Shown here: one piece after another, positions 5,917-14,134 of the stretch | How the letters are laid out: each line of letters opens with the position of its first letter | Position numbering within the stretch: the stretch's first letter is position 1 | Source of the DNA: CAZMRF01 sp964568735 | GTDB taxonomy: Bacteria > Acidobacteriota > Polarisedimenticolia > JACPZX01 | Assembly: GCA_964568735.1 (NCBI GenBank) | Contig: CAZMRF010000002.1 | Location: 1 to 64,000 of the forward strand | Direction of reading: 5' to 3' | Length of the DNA stretch: 64,000 bases | Position numbers and translations under genes: made by a program | Notes under the pieces: generated by a model | The model's input: the letters and a program-made list of their open reading frames with translations, nothing else | The model's database searches: none | What the model was told of the DNA's origin: nothing

Positions 5917-7480
5917 GGAGTCTGGGTCGAAGCGTTCTCACCGGGGCCGAGCTGCCCCCTGCACGGATCCCTGCCGGTCGTGCGACTGCACCGTTTCCGC
6001 GCAGCGGCTCCGCGCCGCCGCGTCCCACCGTTGCCCACACGCGCCGACCCGCTCCCTTCCTGCGACCTGCCGCCTCCAACGAGCGTGCGCTCGGCGCCGC
6101 GCTGCGCGAGATGCGGGACGGGGGAATCTACGAGCTGCTCGGCTTCGTTCGGCTCGGGGACTACGTGGTCGAGTCCCTCGGCCTCAGCTACCGGACTGTG
6201 CAGGAGCTGATTCGTGCCGAGGAGGCGCTCGACGCACTCCCCCGCCTGGCCGAGGCCTTCGAGGAGGGCGAGATCAGCGCGGCCCACGTCCGAATCCTCA
6301 CTAGCGCCGCGGCCGAGATCCTTCAAGCCGCCGGGTTGGAGACGGAGGTAGACTCCTTCGTTCTGAGCGTCAGCTTGCCCCTCTGGATGCGGGGGCTGTG
6401 GCGCGACACGATCACCTTCGTCCGGCAGCTCGCGGGCAGTCCGCTGAGCGCCGGGTCGGCTCTCAAGGAGGTTCTCGCCGAGTCTTCGGCCTCGGGGGAC
6501 GGGCTCGGAAGGGCAGCCGCGCTTCCTCCAATGGACCCCGCGCCCGGGCGGGCCTCGTCCGGCACGAGCGATCCGGTAGAGGCTGGTTTCGGTCTCTCCC
6601 ATCTCGATCCGGTACAGGAGCCGAACGCCGGAGACTGCACGGGACTGCGCGTTGTGGCGGAGGGCGACTCCGAGTCGCTCGATGACCGGAAGTCCGATCC
6701 CGAGGCCGGAAGCTGTACTGGAGCGGGCACCCCGGAGCGGGCCGCGCGACCGGTGTACGACATCGCTGCTCACGTGGCGGCCCGCGATCTCGATATCAGG
6801 CTGCGCGAGATCGTCCGTGTGCGTCAGCACCTCGAGGCGGAGATGGCGTCGCGCCTTGCGGCCGCCCGCGCCGCCGAGTCCTGGTACGTGCATGGGTGCT
6901 TCTCACTGGCCGAATACGCCCGCGAGCATCTCGGGGTGTCGGAGCGGCAGATGTACTACCTCCTGGCGCGCGCCCACGTCACGGGGAGGCTCACTCTGAG
7001 GCAGACGCTGCTTATCGGACGCGTCGCGACGAAGGCGATGACATCGGAATGGGTCCGGCGGGCGGAGCGAGTCACGCTGCGCAGGCTCGAGGATGAAGTC
7101 GAGTACTACGATCACCTGCGGGAGGTCCGCCCCGAGGTCTGGCGGCTCCTCGAAGAGGGCCCGCTCCCCGAGGGCATCGAGCTGGTGCCCGGACGTCGTC
7201 CACGATCAATCGAAGTGCCGGCGGCGCCCTCGTGGATCCGAAGAATCTCACGGCGCTCTGGCGCCACCACGAAGGGTTTCTCCACGAGGGATTGATGCGC
7301 TGCAAGGGAAGGGCACCCGATCAACTGCGCTGGGAGCTGGGAACTGTTGCCGGGTTGGCGCCATTCCTCACGTTCCGAGGAGAGATCCGCGTCGGAGGCG
7401 CGGCGGACTGGGGTTGCCACGAGCGGACGACGGCGGCCGACGACGACCTGCGCGTCGGGGGAGCTGCGAGTTCTAACTGA
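5904..7480 (+). pseudogene. HNH-endonuclease family protein lacking its catalytic domain
   Basis: The first frame (TTG 5904, GGGAGG 5 bases upstream, to 7295) carries two copies of the N-terminal module of a large family that ends in an HNH nuclease: LREMRDGGIYELLGFVRLGDYVVESLGLSYRTVQELIRAEEAL and later the W/Y-rich segment with LAEYAREHLGVSERQMYYLLARA. The typical C-terminal tail, DPKNLTALWRHHEGFLHEG and MRCKGRAPDQLRWELG, appears in another frame at 7232-7480. The CxxC/HNH core expected between them is absent. A deletion near 7215-7232 therefore removed the active site and shifted the frame. Such genes occur in many copies in some high-GC genomes; their role is unknown. Confidence 0.65.
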
Positions 7481-7647
7481 ATCACTGCGCCCGAGAGCGC
7501 GGGACGGGTGGCGTTGGATTGGTGGGTTTGGCCAGTCCGACGCACCTGAGCGGTCTTTGACAATTGAAACGTAGCGGCGGGCTTCGCGCCCCTCCTCGCC
7601 CCCGGTGAAGTCCCCGCCGGCGGCGAGGGGGGGGGTAGACTGCCCGC

Positions 7648-8543
7648 ATGTCCGACGTGATCCCGGCCTTCTTCATCGGCCACGGCAATCCGATGAACGC
7701 CGTCTCGAAGAATGCCTGGACCGACGCGTGGGCTTCCATCGGACGATCGCTGCCGCGCCCGAAGGCCGTCGTCGCCGTCTCCGCACACTGGTACGTGCCG
7801 GCCACGGCGGTCACCGCGGAGGCCTCCCCGCGCACCATCCACGACTTCGGTGGCTTCCCGCGGGAGCTCTACCAGGTCACCTATCCCGCGCCCGGAGACC
7901 CGGAGCTCGCGCTGCGCATCCGCGAGTTGCTCGCCCCGGCTCCGGTTCACCTCGAAGAGACATGGGGGCTCGACCACGGGACCTGGTCGGTCCTCTGTCA
8001 CCTCTTCCCCCGGGCCGATGTCCCCGTCGTGCAGCTCAGCATCGACGAGACACAGCCTCCCCGGTTTCACCACGAGATCGGGAGGCGACTCGCGCCACTG
8101 AGAGAAGAGGGAGTCCTGATCGTCGGCAGCGGGAACATCGTGCACAACCTGCACACCTATGCCTGGGGGCGGCACGGGGTCGAGCCCTTCGACTGGGCTG
8201 TCCGGTTCGAGGCGCAGGCGCGCTCGCTCCTGCTCGCGGGCGATCATGCGTCGCTGGTCGCCTATGAGCGCCTGGGGGCCGACGCGCGGATCGACACGCT
8301 GGAGTTCGGCGGAGAGGAGATCATCGAGACGGCGGTCCGCAACCTGAACAGCGACCGGATCGCACCCGCGATCGGCGATCCGGCGGCGACANNNNNNNNN
8401 NGATGCTCTCCATCCCGACACCGGAGCACTACCTCCCCCTGCTCTACGTCCTCGGCGCGCGCCGTGAGGGAGAGCCGGTCAGCTTCCCGGTGGAAGGCGT
8501 GGATGGCGGGTCGGTCTCGATGCTGACGGTCCGGATCGGGTGA
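7648..8543 (+). CDS. ygiD: YgiD-type extradiol (4,5-DOPA) dioxygenase, interrupted by an assembly gap
   Basis: A LigB-superfamily, metal-dependent ring-cleaving dioxygenase; E. coli YgiD opens DOPA. The start IPAFFIGHGNPMNAV carries the first metal His, followed by AVVAVSAHWYVP, TIHDFGGFPRELYQV, WGLDHGTWSVL and GSGNIVHNL. After ten Ns the C-terminus continues as LSIPTPEHYLPLLYVLGARREGEPVSF and GGSVSMLTVRIG, with a stop at 8541-8543. The residues just before the gap (about 8290-8391, starting IDTLEFGGEEIIETAV) do not belong to this family. The family expects LGADAR followed at once by an IPTPEHY-type segment, so the contig end is probably chimeric. Without that tail the protein would be about 260 residues, a normal length. 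Confidence 0.85.
8392..8401. other. Assembly gap (10 Ns)
   Basis: Ten Ns inside ygiD mark a scaffold join of unknown or nominal size. The 100 bases before it do not fit the gene on either side. Confidence 0.98.
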
Positions 8544-8614
8544 CCCTTACACAGAGAACCGGACGGCTCGACTGCCCGGAGGAATACCGCGGACCCTCCC
8601 AGGGTTGACGCCGC

Positions 8615-9256
8615 ATGCACCTGGCCGAGATCTGGCGCTACCCGGTGAAATCGATGGCCGGCGAGCGGCTCGAGCGGGCCGAGCTGCGCGCCGACGGCAT
8701 CGAAGGAGACCGCCTCGTCCAGGTGTACGACCCGTCCGGCCGCGTCATCACCTCCCGCACCCGGCCCCGGCTCCTCGGCCACAAGGCCCGGCTCGGCCCC
8801 GCGGGCGAGCCTCTCGTGGACGGCGAGCCCTGGGATTCACCCGGCGTCGCCGAACACGTCCGGCGCGCCGCGGGAGCCGGGGCGCGCCTCGTCCGCTACG
8901 ACGGCGTCGAGCGCTTCGACGTCCTGCCGCTCCTCGTCGCTACCGATGGCGCCATCGAGGCCTTCGGGCGCGATCATCGGCGCCTGCGTCCCAACCTCGT
9001 CATCGGCGGCGTCCCCGGCCTGGCCGAGCGCTCGTGGGAGGGGCGCACCCTCCGCGTGGGAGATGCCCTCGTGGGGCTGGCCGATCTGCGCGGGCGCTGC
9101 GTGATGACGACCTTCGACCCGGATACACATGCGCAGGACGTCAAGGTGCTCCGCGACATCGTCGAGCGATTCGAGGGGACTCTCTGCCTCAACGCGCGCG
9201 TGCTCCAGCCGGCCCGCGTGGCCGTGGGGGATCCGGTGGAGCTTCACCCGGCTTGA
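8615..9256 (+). CDS. MOSC domain protein
   Basis: A 213-residue protein that is one MOSC beta-barrel: YPVKSMAGERLERAELRADGIEGDRLVQVYD at the N-terminus, then VLPLLVATDGAI, LRPNLVIGG, the conserved cysteine in RGRCVMTTFDPDT, and VLRDIVERFEGTLCLNARV with VAVGDPVEL at the end. MOSC domains, as in MOCOS and the mARC reductases, bind sulfur or molybdenum cofactor through that cysteine. This stand-alone form has no electron-transfer domain. It may handle sulfur carriers or N-hydroxylated substrates; the sequence does not say which. It ends 19 bases before the MerB-like gene on the same strand. Confidence 0.85.
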   Translation: MHLAEIWRYPVKSMAGERLERAELRADGIEGDRLVQVYDPSGRVITSRTRPRLLGHKARLGPAGEPLVDGEPWDSPGVAEHVRRAAGAGARLVRYDGVERFDVLPLLVATDGAIEAFGRDHRRLRPNLVIGGVPGLAERSWEGRTLRVGDALVGLADLRGRCVMTTFDPDTHAQDVKVLRDIVERFEGTLCLNARVLQPARVAVGDPVELHPA

Positions 9257-9275
9257 GGCGTACAATGCCGCCGAC

Positions 9276-9953
9276 ATGGACTTCGACACTAGCGTCAAGC
9301 TCGCCGTCTATGGCGCCTTCGCGGCCACGGGGCGGCCCCCCTCCGCGCTCGAGGTCGCTCACAAGGTCGGCGCCACGCTCCCGGACCTGAAGCAGGCCTA
9401 CGCCCGCATCGCCGAGCGGCGCCTGCTCGTCTTGCAGCCCGACGGGCTCACGATCCGGATGGCTCCTCCATTCTCCGGCGTGGCCACGCAGCACCGCGTT
9501 CGAGTGGGCGACGTCGGCTACTACGCCAACTGCGCCTGGGATGCCCTGGGGATCCCCGCCGCGATGAAGCGCCCGGGGGAGATCCGCTCCCGCTGTGAGC
9601 AGTCCCGCGAGCCCTTCACGCTGAACGTCGGGCTGGACGGGCCCGAGCCCTCATCCTGGCTCTTCCACGTCGCGGTTCCCGCGGCGAAGTGGTGGGCGGA
9701 CATCGTCTTCACCTGAAGCACGATGCTCTTCTTCCGGTCGGAGGAGAGGATCGACGCCTGGTGCCAGGACAGGAAGACTCCGCGCCGCCCCTCGGTGCGC
9801 CTGGACCAGCTCTGGCGCATGGCGGTCACCTGGTACGCCAGCCGGCTCGAAGCCGACTCCCGCCGCCCGGCCCCGGCCGAGATCCGCGGCATCTTCGAGA
9901 GCATCGGCCTGGAAGGCGACTTCTGGGACCCCAGCGCGGATTCGTTTGCGTAG
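9276..9953 (+). CDS. MerB-like (alkylmercury lyase family) protein, candidate selenoprotein with in-frame TGA
   Basis: Two frames of identical phase are separated by one TGA at 9714-9716; read through, they give 225 residues. Residues 1-65 look like the winged-helix N-terminus of MerB. The core has YYANCAWDALGIP (Cys86, Asp89), RSRC (Cys107), WWADIVFT-x-STMLFFRSEERIDAW and a C-terminus GLEGDFWDPSADSFA. MerB breaks carbon-mercury bonds with Cys96, Asp99 and Cys159; Cys117 is structural. Spacing here (86, 89, 107, 147) mirrors this, and position 147 is the TGA. Selenocysteine at the catalytic site is therefore plausible, supported by the hairpin at 9726-9748. The alternatives are a nonsense mutation or a base error (TGC or TGT to TGA). 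No mer operon genes are nearby, so the natural substrate is uncertain. Confidence 0.7.
9726..9748 (+). promoter_or_regulatory. SECIS-like hairpin downstream of the TGA
   Basis: Nine paired bases (CTCTTCTTC with GGAGGAGAG, two of them G-U) close a five-base loop CGGTC. The loop GGU starts 19 bases after the TGA. In the E. coli fdhF SECIS element, read by SelB, the apical GGU starts 18 bases after the UGA. The stem lies wholly in coding sequence, as bacterial SECIS elements do. selA, selB, selC and selD are not in this window. Confidence 0.5.
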
Positions 9954-9972
9954 GGGCATCGTGATGATGCTA

Positions 9973-9986
9973 CCGGCAGTTGCCGG
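9973..9986. promoter_or_regulatory. Palindrome upstream of the methyltransferase gene
   Basis: CCGGCA, GT, TGCCGG: a perfect inverted repeat with a 2-base centre, 46 bases before the start at 10032. The tight centre favours a protein-binding site over a terminator. No regulator is assigned. Confidence 0.25.
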
Positions 9987-10031
9987 GATAGTGCTGCACG
10001 AACAGATCGCGCTCGGGAGACACCGCAACGA

Positions 10032-10853
10032 ATGACCACGACAATGCCGGACCCGACATGGCAGCGCGACCGTGCCTCGGCCGAGGCCTTCCAGGGCTGC
10101 GCCGTCCCCTACCTGCTCGGCCCGTGGGTCGGTGACCTGATCGAAGCGGCGAAGATCCGGCCGGGCGCCCGCATCCTCGATGTGGCCTGCGGGACCGGCG
10201 CGGTCTCCAGGCCTGTCGCCTCGAGCGCCGGCTCGTCGGGGAGTGTCGTCGGTCTCGACGTCAACTCCGAGATGCTCGCGGTGGCGCGGCAGTCCACGCC
10301 GGGCAGGGGGGCGGCGATCCGATGGGTGGCCGGCGATGCCGTGATCCTTCCCTTCGCCGGCTCGAGCTTCGACGTGGTCCTCTGCCAGCAGGGCTTGCAG
10401 TTCTTCCCCGACCGCCCGCGCGCGCTTCTGGAGCTCAAGCGCGTTCTCGCCCCGAGCGGGGTCGTCGCCATGGCCGTCTGGGGCAGGCTGGCCCTCAATC
10501 CCTACCCCGCGGCCATGGCCCGGGCGGCGGACCGCCACCTGGGAGAGGAGATCGGGACGCAGCTCCGCACCGCCTTCGCGCTCGGCGATCCCGGAGAGCT
10601 TCGAGGACTGATCGTGGGCGCAGGGTTCAGGTCTGTCGCGGTCAGGGCCCTCACGAAGACACTGAGCCTTCCGCCGCTGGCTCAGTTCATCCCGCGCCAC
10701 TTCGCCTGCACCTCGGTGGCGTCGGCCTTCACGTCCGCAAGCCCGGAGGCGCAGACCGCTCTCGTCGCCGACGTGGTCCGCGAGCTGCACGTTCCGGACT
10801 CCGCGCGTGAGGCGGCCTTTCACTTCGAGGTCAACCTGGCCCTGGCCCAATGA
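10032..10853 (+). CDS. Class I SAM-dependent methyltransferase
   Basis: A 273-residue protein with a Rossmann-type methyltransferase fold. Motif I is ARILDVACGTGAVSRPVA (about 45-62), the acidic residue of strand 2 is in VVGLDVNSEMLAVAR, and motif III/IV reads VAGDAVILPFAGSSFDVVLCQQGLQFFPD. The overall pattern is that of UbiE/COQ5-like or small-molecule methyltransferases (LLELKRVLAPSGVVAMAVWG). The acceptor is not apparent. GGGAGA lies about 10 bases before the ATG. It stands alone, converging on the NDH-2 operon; the 114 bases between them hold nothing recognisable. Confidence 0.85.
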   Translation: MTTTMPDPTWQRDRASAEAFQGCAVPYLLGPWVGDLIEAAKIRPGARILDVACGTGAVSRPVASSAGSSGSVVGLDVNSEMLAVARQSTPGRGAAIRWVAGDAVILPFAGSSFDVVLCQQGLQFFPDRPRALLELKRVLAPSGVVAMAVWGRLALNPYPAAMARAADRHLGEEIGTQLRTAFALGDPGELRGLIVGAGFRSVAVRALTKTLSLPPLAQFIPRHFACTSVASAFTSASPEAQTALVADVVRELHVPDSAREAAFHFEVNLALAQ

Positions 10854-10967
10854 CGCAGCACGCGCTCTCATTCGACCCAGCCCGGCGACTTGAGCTTCTC
10901 GATCGCTTCCTTGGTGAGGCCACCCATCAGAGGTTCACGAGGACGACGAGCACGTGCCAGCAGGCTC

Positions 10968-12350
10968 TCATTGCGAGCGCTCTTCCCCGGCCCGCCGACC
11001 CGCCGGAGGAGCCTCGTGCGTGCTCGCTCCAGCCTCCAGCGGCCTGAGGTTCAGCTCCACGATGTCGGGGGCCAGGAAAAGATCCAGCGTCCAGTCGGTC
11101 GCGACGCGCAGGCGGCGATCCCAGCGGGGTAGCGTCCACAGGTAGTAGCTCCTCCACGCGAACCAGGCCGGGAAGCCCGTGAGCTTCACCCCGAAGACCT
11201 GCCCCACGCCGCGGTAGCGGCCCAGGGTGGCGAGCATCCCGATTCCCTTGTACCCGTGGGGCTCGAGGGGGCGCCCCTGGAGCGCGGCCGCGATGTTCCT
11301 CGCTGCGAGCCTCCCCTGCCGCACGGCGTGCTGCGCGGTGGGAGGCTGGAAGCCCCCGCCGGGATCCGGGATGAGGGCGCTGTCCCCGATGGCCCACAGG
11401 CTCTCGAATCCCTCCACCTGGAGGAAACGGTTCACCGGGAGGCGGCCGTCCCGCTTCACGGCTGGAGGCACATCCGGAGGCTGCTTCTCGACCCTCCCAC
11501 GCGTGAGATCGGCGGCGATGGCCTCGATGAGCGGCGAGGGGCGCACTCCCGCGGTCCAGATGACCGTGGCCGTCTCGAGCGTTCGTCCGTCGCGTGTCTC
11601 GAGGCGCCCGTCGCGCAGAGCCGTCACCTGCGTCTCGAGCCAGATCTCCATCCCGCGCGACTCGAGGTGGCTGCGGGCGTAGTCGCCCAGCGACGCGGGC
11701 ATCTCGCGGGCCAGGCGGGGCTGCAAGTCGGCCAGGACCATGCGGATCTCGGAACGACGGATCGCCGGGTAGTCGTCGAGGGCCTTCAGGACGAAGTCGT
11801 GCAGCTCGCCGGCCACCTCGGTGCCGTTGAGGCCGCCTCCGACCACGGCGAAGGTCAGGAGCGGGCGGCGCTCCGCCTCGTCCAGCAGCGCGGCCCTCTC
11901 GAGCAGCTCGATGACGTGGTTACGCACGTGCACGGCGTCGCCGAGCGTCTTGAGCGTGAGGGCGTTGCGCTCCATCCCTTCGATGCCGAAGTAGCCCGTG
12001 ACGCTCCCGGGCGCGAGGAGGGCATGGCGCCAGGCCAGCGTCGTCTCGCGGCCGTTGCCGTCGCGCACGAGGGCCGTGCGAGCGGCCGTGTCGATCGAGG
12101 CGACCTCACCCTGCACGAAGGCGACGCGGCGCAGGAGGCGGCGGATGGGCGTGACGACGTGGCGCGGCTCCACGAGTGAGGCGGCCACCTCGGCGAGCAG
12201 CGGAGTGAAGAGGAAGTAGTTGCTCCGGTTGACGAGCGTCACGCGCGCCTCGAGCCCGCGCGCGAGGAGCCGATCGAGGAGCCGGGCGGCGCTGATCCCC
12301 CCGAAGCCTCCCCCGACAATCAAGACATCTGTCGTCTGGGTCTCCGTCAC
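10968..12350 (-). CDS. ndh: Type II NADH dehydrogenase (NDH-2) family FAD oxidoreductase
   Basis: A 460-residue flavoprotein. The FAD-binding motif is at the N-terminus (VLIVGGGFGGISAARLL), with the NAD-binding motif VVGGGLNGTEVAGEL near 165-180, the ATVIWTAGVRPSPL element, and the C-terminal FAD contact LWAIGDSALIPDPGGGFQPPTAQHAVRQG typical of NDH-2. The last 100 residues (FPAWFAWRSYYLWTLPRWDRRLRVATDW) form the membrane-anchoring end. It passes electrons from NADH to quinone without pumping protons. GTG start at 12350. It follows terC by 35 bases and is probably the last gene of the ABC-TerC operon, although no functional link is obvious. Confidence 0.88.
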   Translation of the reverse strand: MTETQTTDVLIVGGGFGGISAARLLDRLLARGLEARVTLVNRSNYFLFTPLLAEVAASLVEPRHVVTPIRRLLRRVAFVQGEVASIDTAARTALVRDGNGRETTLAWRHALLAPGSVTGYFGIEGMERNALTLKTLGDAVHVRNHVIELLERAALLDEAERRPLLTFAVVGGGLNGTEVAGELHDFVLKALDDYPAIRRSEIRMVLADLQPRLAREMPASLGDYARSHLESRGMEIWLETQVTALRDGRLETRDGRTLETATVIWTAGVRPSPLIEAIAADLTRGRVEKQPPDVPPAVKRDGRLPVNRFLQVEGFESLWAIGDSALIPDPGGGFQPPTAQHAVRQGRLAARNIAAALQGRPLEPHGYKGIGMLATLGRYRGVGQVFGVKLTGFPAWFAWRSYYLWTLPRWDRRLRVATDWTLDLFLAPDIVELNLRPLEAGASTHEAPPAGRRAGEERSQ

Positions 12351-12385
12351 GCGAAAGCCTCGAGGATGCGTGGGCCCGTGGCCCC

Positions 12386-13354
12386 CTACTCTCCGGCCGC
12401 CTGGCGCTTCCTCCCCGTCTTCGCGGGGCGCTTCGTCCCCTTCTCATGGTGCTCCGGAGGCGGAGGAAAGATCAGCGACGCCGCGATCGAGAGGGCCAGC
12501 AGCGCGCCGATCACTCCCAGCGCGACGGGAGAAGAGAAATGAAAGTAATCCGCCAGCGTCATCTTGACGCCCACGAAGACCAGGATCGCCGCCAGCCCGT
12601 AGCGCAGGAGGTGGAACTTCTCCATGACACCTGCCAGGAGGAAGTAGAGCGAGCGGAGGCCGAGGATGGCGAAGATGTTCGACGTGTAGACGATGAAGGG
12701 GTCCGACGTTATGGCGAGGACCGCCGGCACGGAGTCCACGGCGAAGATGACGTCGGTGGACTCGACCATCAGGAGCACGATGAAGAGCGGCGTGGCCGCC
12801 AGGGCCCCGCCCTCGCGCACGAAGAATCGCTGGCCGTGCACGTCCCGGGTCACCGGGATGAGCTTCCGCGCGAGGCGCAGCAGCGGGTTGCGATCGGGCT
12901 CGATCTTCTCCTCGCGCTTCAGCGCCATCCGGATCCCTGTGAGGATCAGGAAGCCCCCGAAGACGTAGATGATCCAGTGGAACTTCTGGATCATCACCAC
13001 GCCCACGCCGATCAGGGCCGCCCGCATCACGACCGCCCCGACGATCCCCCAGAACAGGATCCGGTGCTGGTAGGAGACGGGCGTCCGGAAGTAATCGAAG
13101 ATCAGGAGGAAGATGAAGATGTTGTCCACGCTGAGCGACCACTCGATGAGGTAGCCGGCCAGGAAGTCGAGCGCGTCGCCGGGCCCGCGGGCGAAATAGA
13201 CGACGGCCATGAAGCTCAGCGCGAGAGCCGACCAGGTCAGGCTCCACCCCAGCGCCTCCTTGAAGCGCGGGGCGTGCGCCGAGCGGTTGAAGAGGCCGAG
13301 GTCGAGCGCCAGGACGGCGACGACGAGCAGGACGAAGATGATCCACAGAGCCAT
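12386..13354 (-). CDS. TerC family integral membrane protein
   Basis: A 322-residue protein with about nine membrane helices and the TerC/Alx signatures: FLAGYLIEWSLSVDNIFIFLLIF near 65-85 and VESTDVIFAVDSVPAVLAITSDPFIVYTSNIFAILGLRSLYF near 195-240, with the acidic residues (E..S.DN, E.TD..FA.DS) thought to bind metal. The soluble C-terminus is basic (KRPAKTGRKRQAAGE). TerC/Alx proteins export manganese and help metalate secreted enzymes, which would suit a genome rich in exported metalloproteases. It starts 12 bases after the ABC permease stop. Confidence 0.9.
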   Translation of the reverse strand: MALWIIFVLLVVAVLALDLGLFNRSAHAPRFKEALGWSLTWSALALSFMAVVYFARGPGDALDFLAGYLIEWSLSVDNIFIFLLIFDYFRTPVSYQHRILFWGIVGAVVMRAALIGVGVVMIQKFHWIIYVFGGFLILTGIRMALKREEKIEPDRNPLLRLARKLIPVTRDVHGQRFFVREGGALAATPLFIVLLMVESTDVIFAVDSVPAVLAITSDPFIVYTSNIFAILGLRSLYFLLAGVMEKFHLLRYGLAAILVFVGVKMTLADYFHFSSPVALGVIGALLALSIAASLIFPPPPEHHEKGTKRPAKTGRKRQAAGE

Positions 13355-13366
13355 GGAGGCCGGCGG

Positions 13367-14134
13367 CTACCCCACGGCCTTGCGGCGGAACTGGCGCATC
13401 CCGAAGGCCATGAAGAGCGCGTTGAATCCCAGCAGCCCTCCCAGCACCGCGGCATGGGACAGGTGGGGCATCTCCGGCACGAGGGCGCTGCGGAATCCCT
13501 CGCTCGCGTAGACGAGCGGATTGATCAGCACGGCCGTCTTGAGGATCGGGAACGAGGCGAGGGTGCTCCAGGGGTAGTAGATGCACCCGAAGAAGATCAT
13601 CGGGGCAAGCACCAGGCTGAACATCAACCCGATCTGGGTCTGCCCGATCGTGGAGCCCAGGGCCAGGCCCACCGAAGCGGCCAGCAGCGACACGAGCAGC
13701 GCGAGGAGGAGGAACCAGATCGGGTGTGAGGCAGAGAGCGTCACGCCCTTCCCCATCAGCAGCCACGCGATGGGAATCACCACCAGCCCCGCCATCAGCG
13801 CCTGGATGGCGCCGGCGACGACCTTCTCCACGGCCAGCCACTCGATCTCCATCGGGGCGAGGAGGCGATCCTCGATCTCCTTGGTGAACTGGAACTCGGA
13901 GACCAGGGGCATCGCCACCGACTGGATGCCGGAGATCACCATGCTCAGCGCGATGATGCCGGGCAGGAGCTGGCTCTTGTACACCGCCGGGAGCATGCCG
14001 CTGTCGGTGAGGACGCGGCCGAAGACGAAGACGAACATCATCGGCTGGAGCAGCGTTTGCAATAGAAGAGCCACGAAGTTGCGGCGCGCGACGTGGGCGT
14101 CCCGGGCCAGCATGGCGGCGAAGGTCCTGATCAC
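13367..14134 (-). CDS. ABC-2 type transporter permease
   Basis: A 255-residue permease with six predicted membrane helices and the ABC-2 pattern: LLQTLLQPMMFVFVFGRVL, LLPGIIALSMVISGIQSVAMPLVSEFQFTKEIEDRLLAPM, MFSLVLAPMIFFGCIYYPWSTL and LINPLVYASEGFRSAL. It forms the membrane part of a DrrAB/NodIJ-like exporter with the ATPase directly upstream, whose stop overlaps its GTG start by four bases. The substrate is unknown; members export drugs, glycolipids or polysaccharides. Confidence 0.9.
   Translation of the reverse strand: MIRTFAAMLARDAHVARRNFVALLLQTLLQPMMFVFVFGRVLTDSGMLPAVYKSQLLPGIIALSMVISGIQSVAMPLVSEFQFTKEIEDRLLAPMEIEWLAVEKVVAGAIQALMAGLVVIPIAWLLMGKGVTLSASHPIWFLLLALLVSLLAASVGLALGSTIGQTQIGLMFSLVLAPMIFFGCIYYPWSTLASFPILKTAVLINPLVYASEGFRSALVPEMPHLSHAAVLGGLLGFNALFMAFGMRQFRRKAVG

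Noticed and set aside
9973..9986. Palindrome as a terminator for the MerB-like gene
   Set aside because: A 2-base centre cannot form a normal hairpin loop and there is no T tract.
10850..11047. Short frames between the methyltransferase and NDH-2 genes
   Set aside because: They overlap the NDH-2 C-terminus or consist of fewer than 20 codons without a ribosome binding site.
12446..13729. Plus-strand 427-codon frame rich in Glu, Asp and Arg
   Set aside because: Mirror of the terC and permease genes; no recognisable motif.
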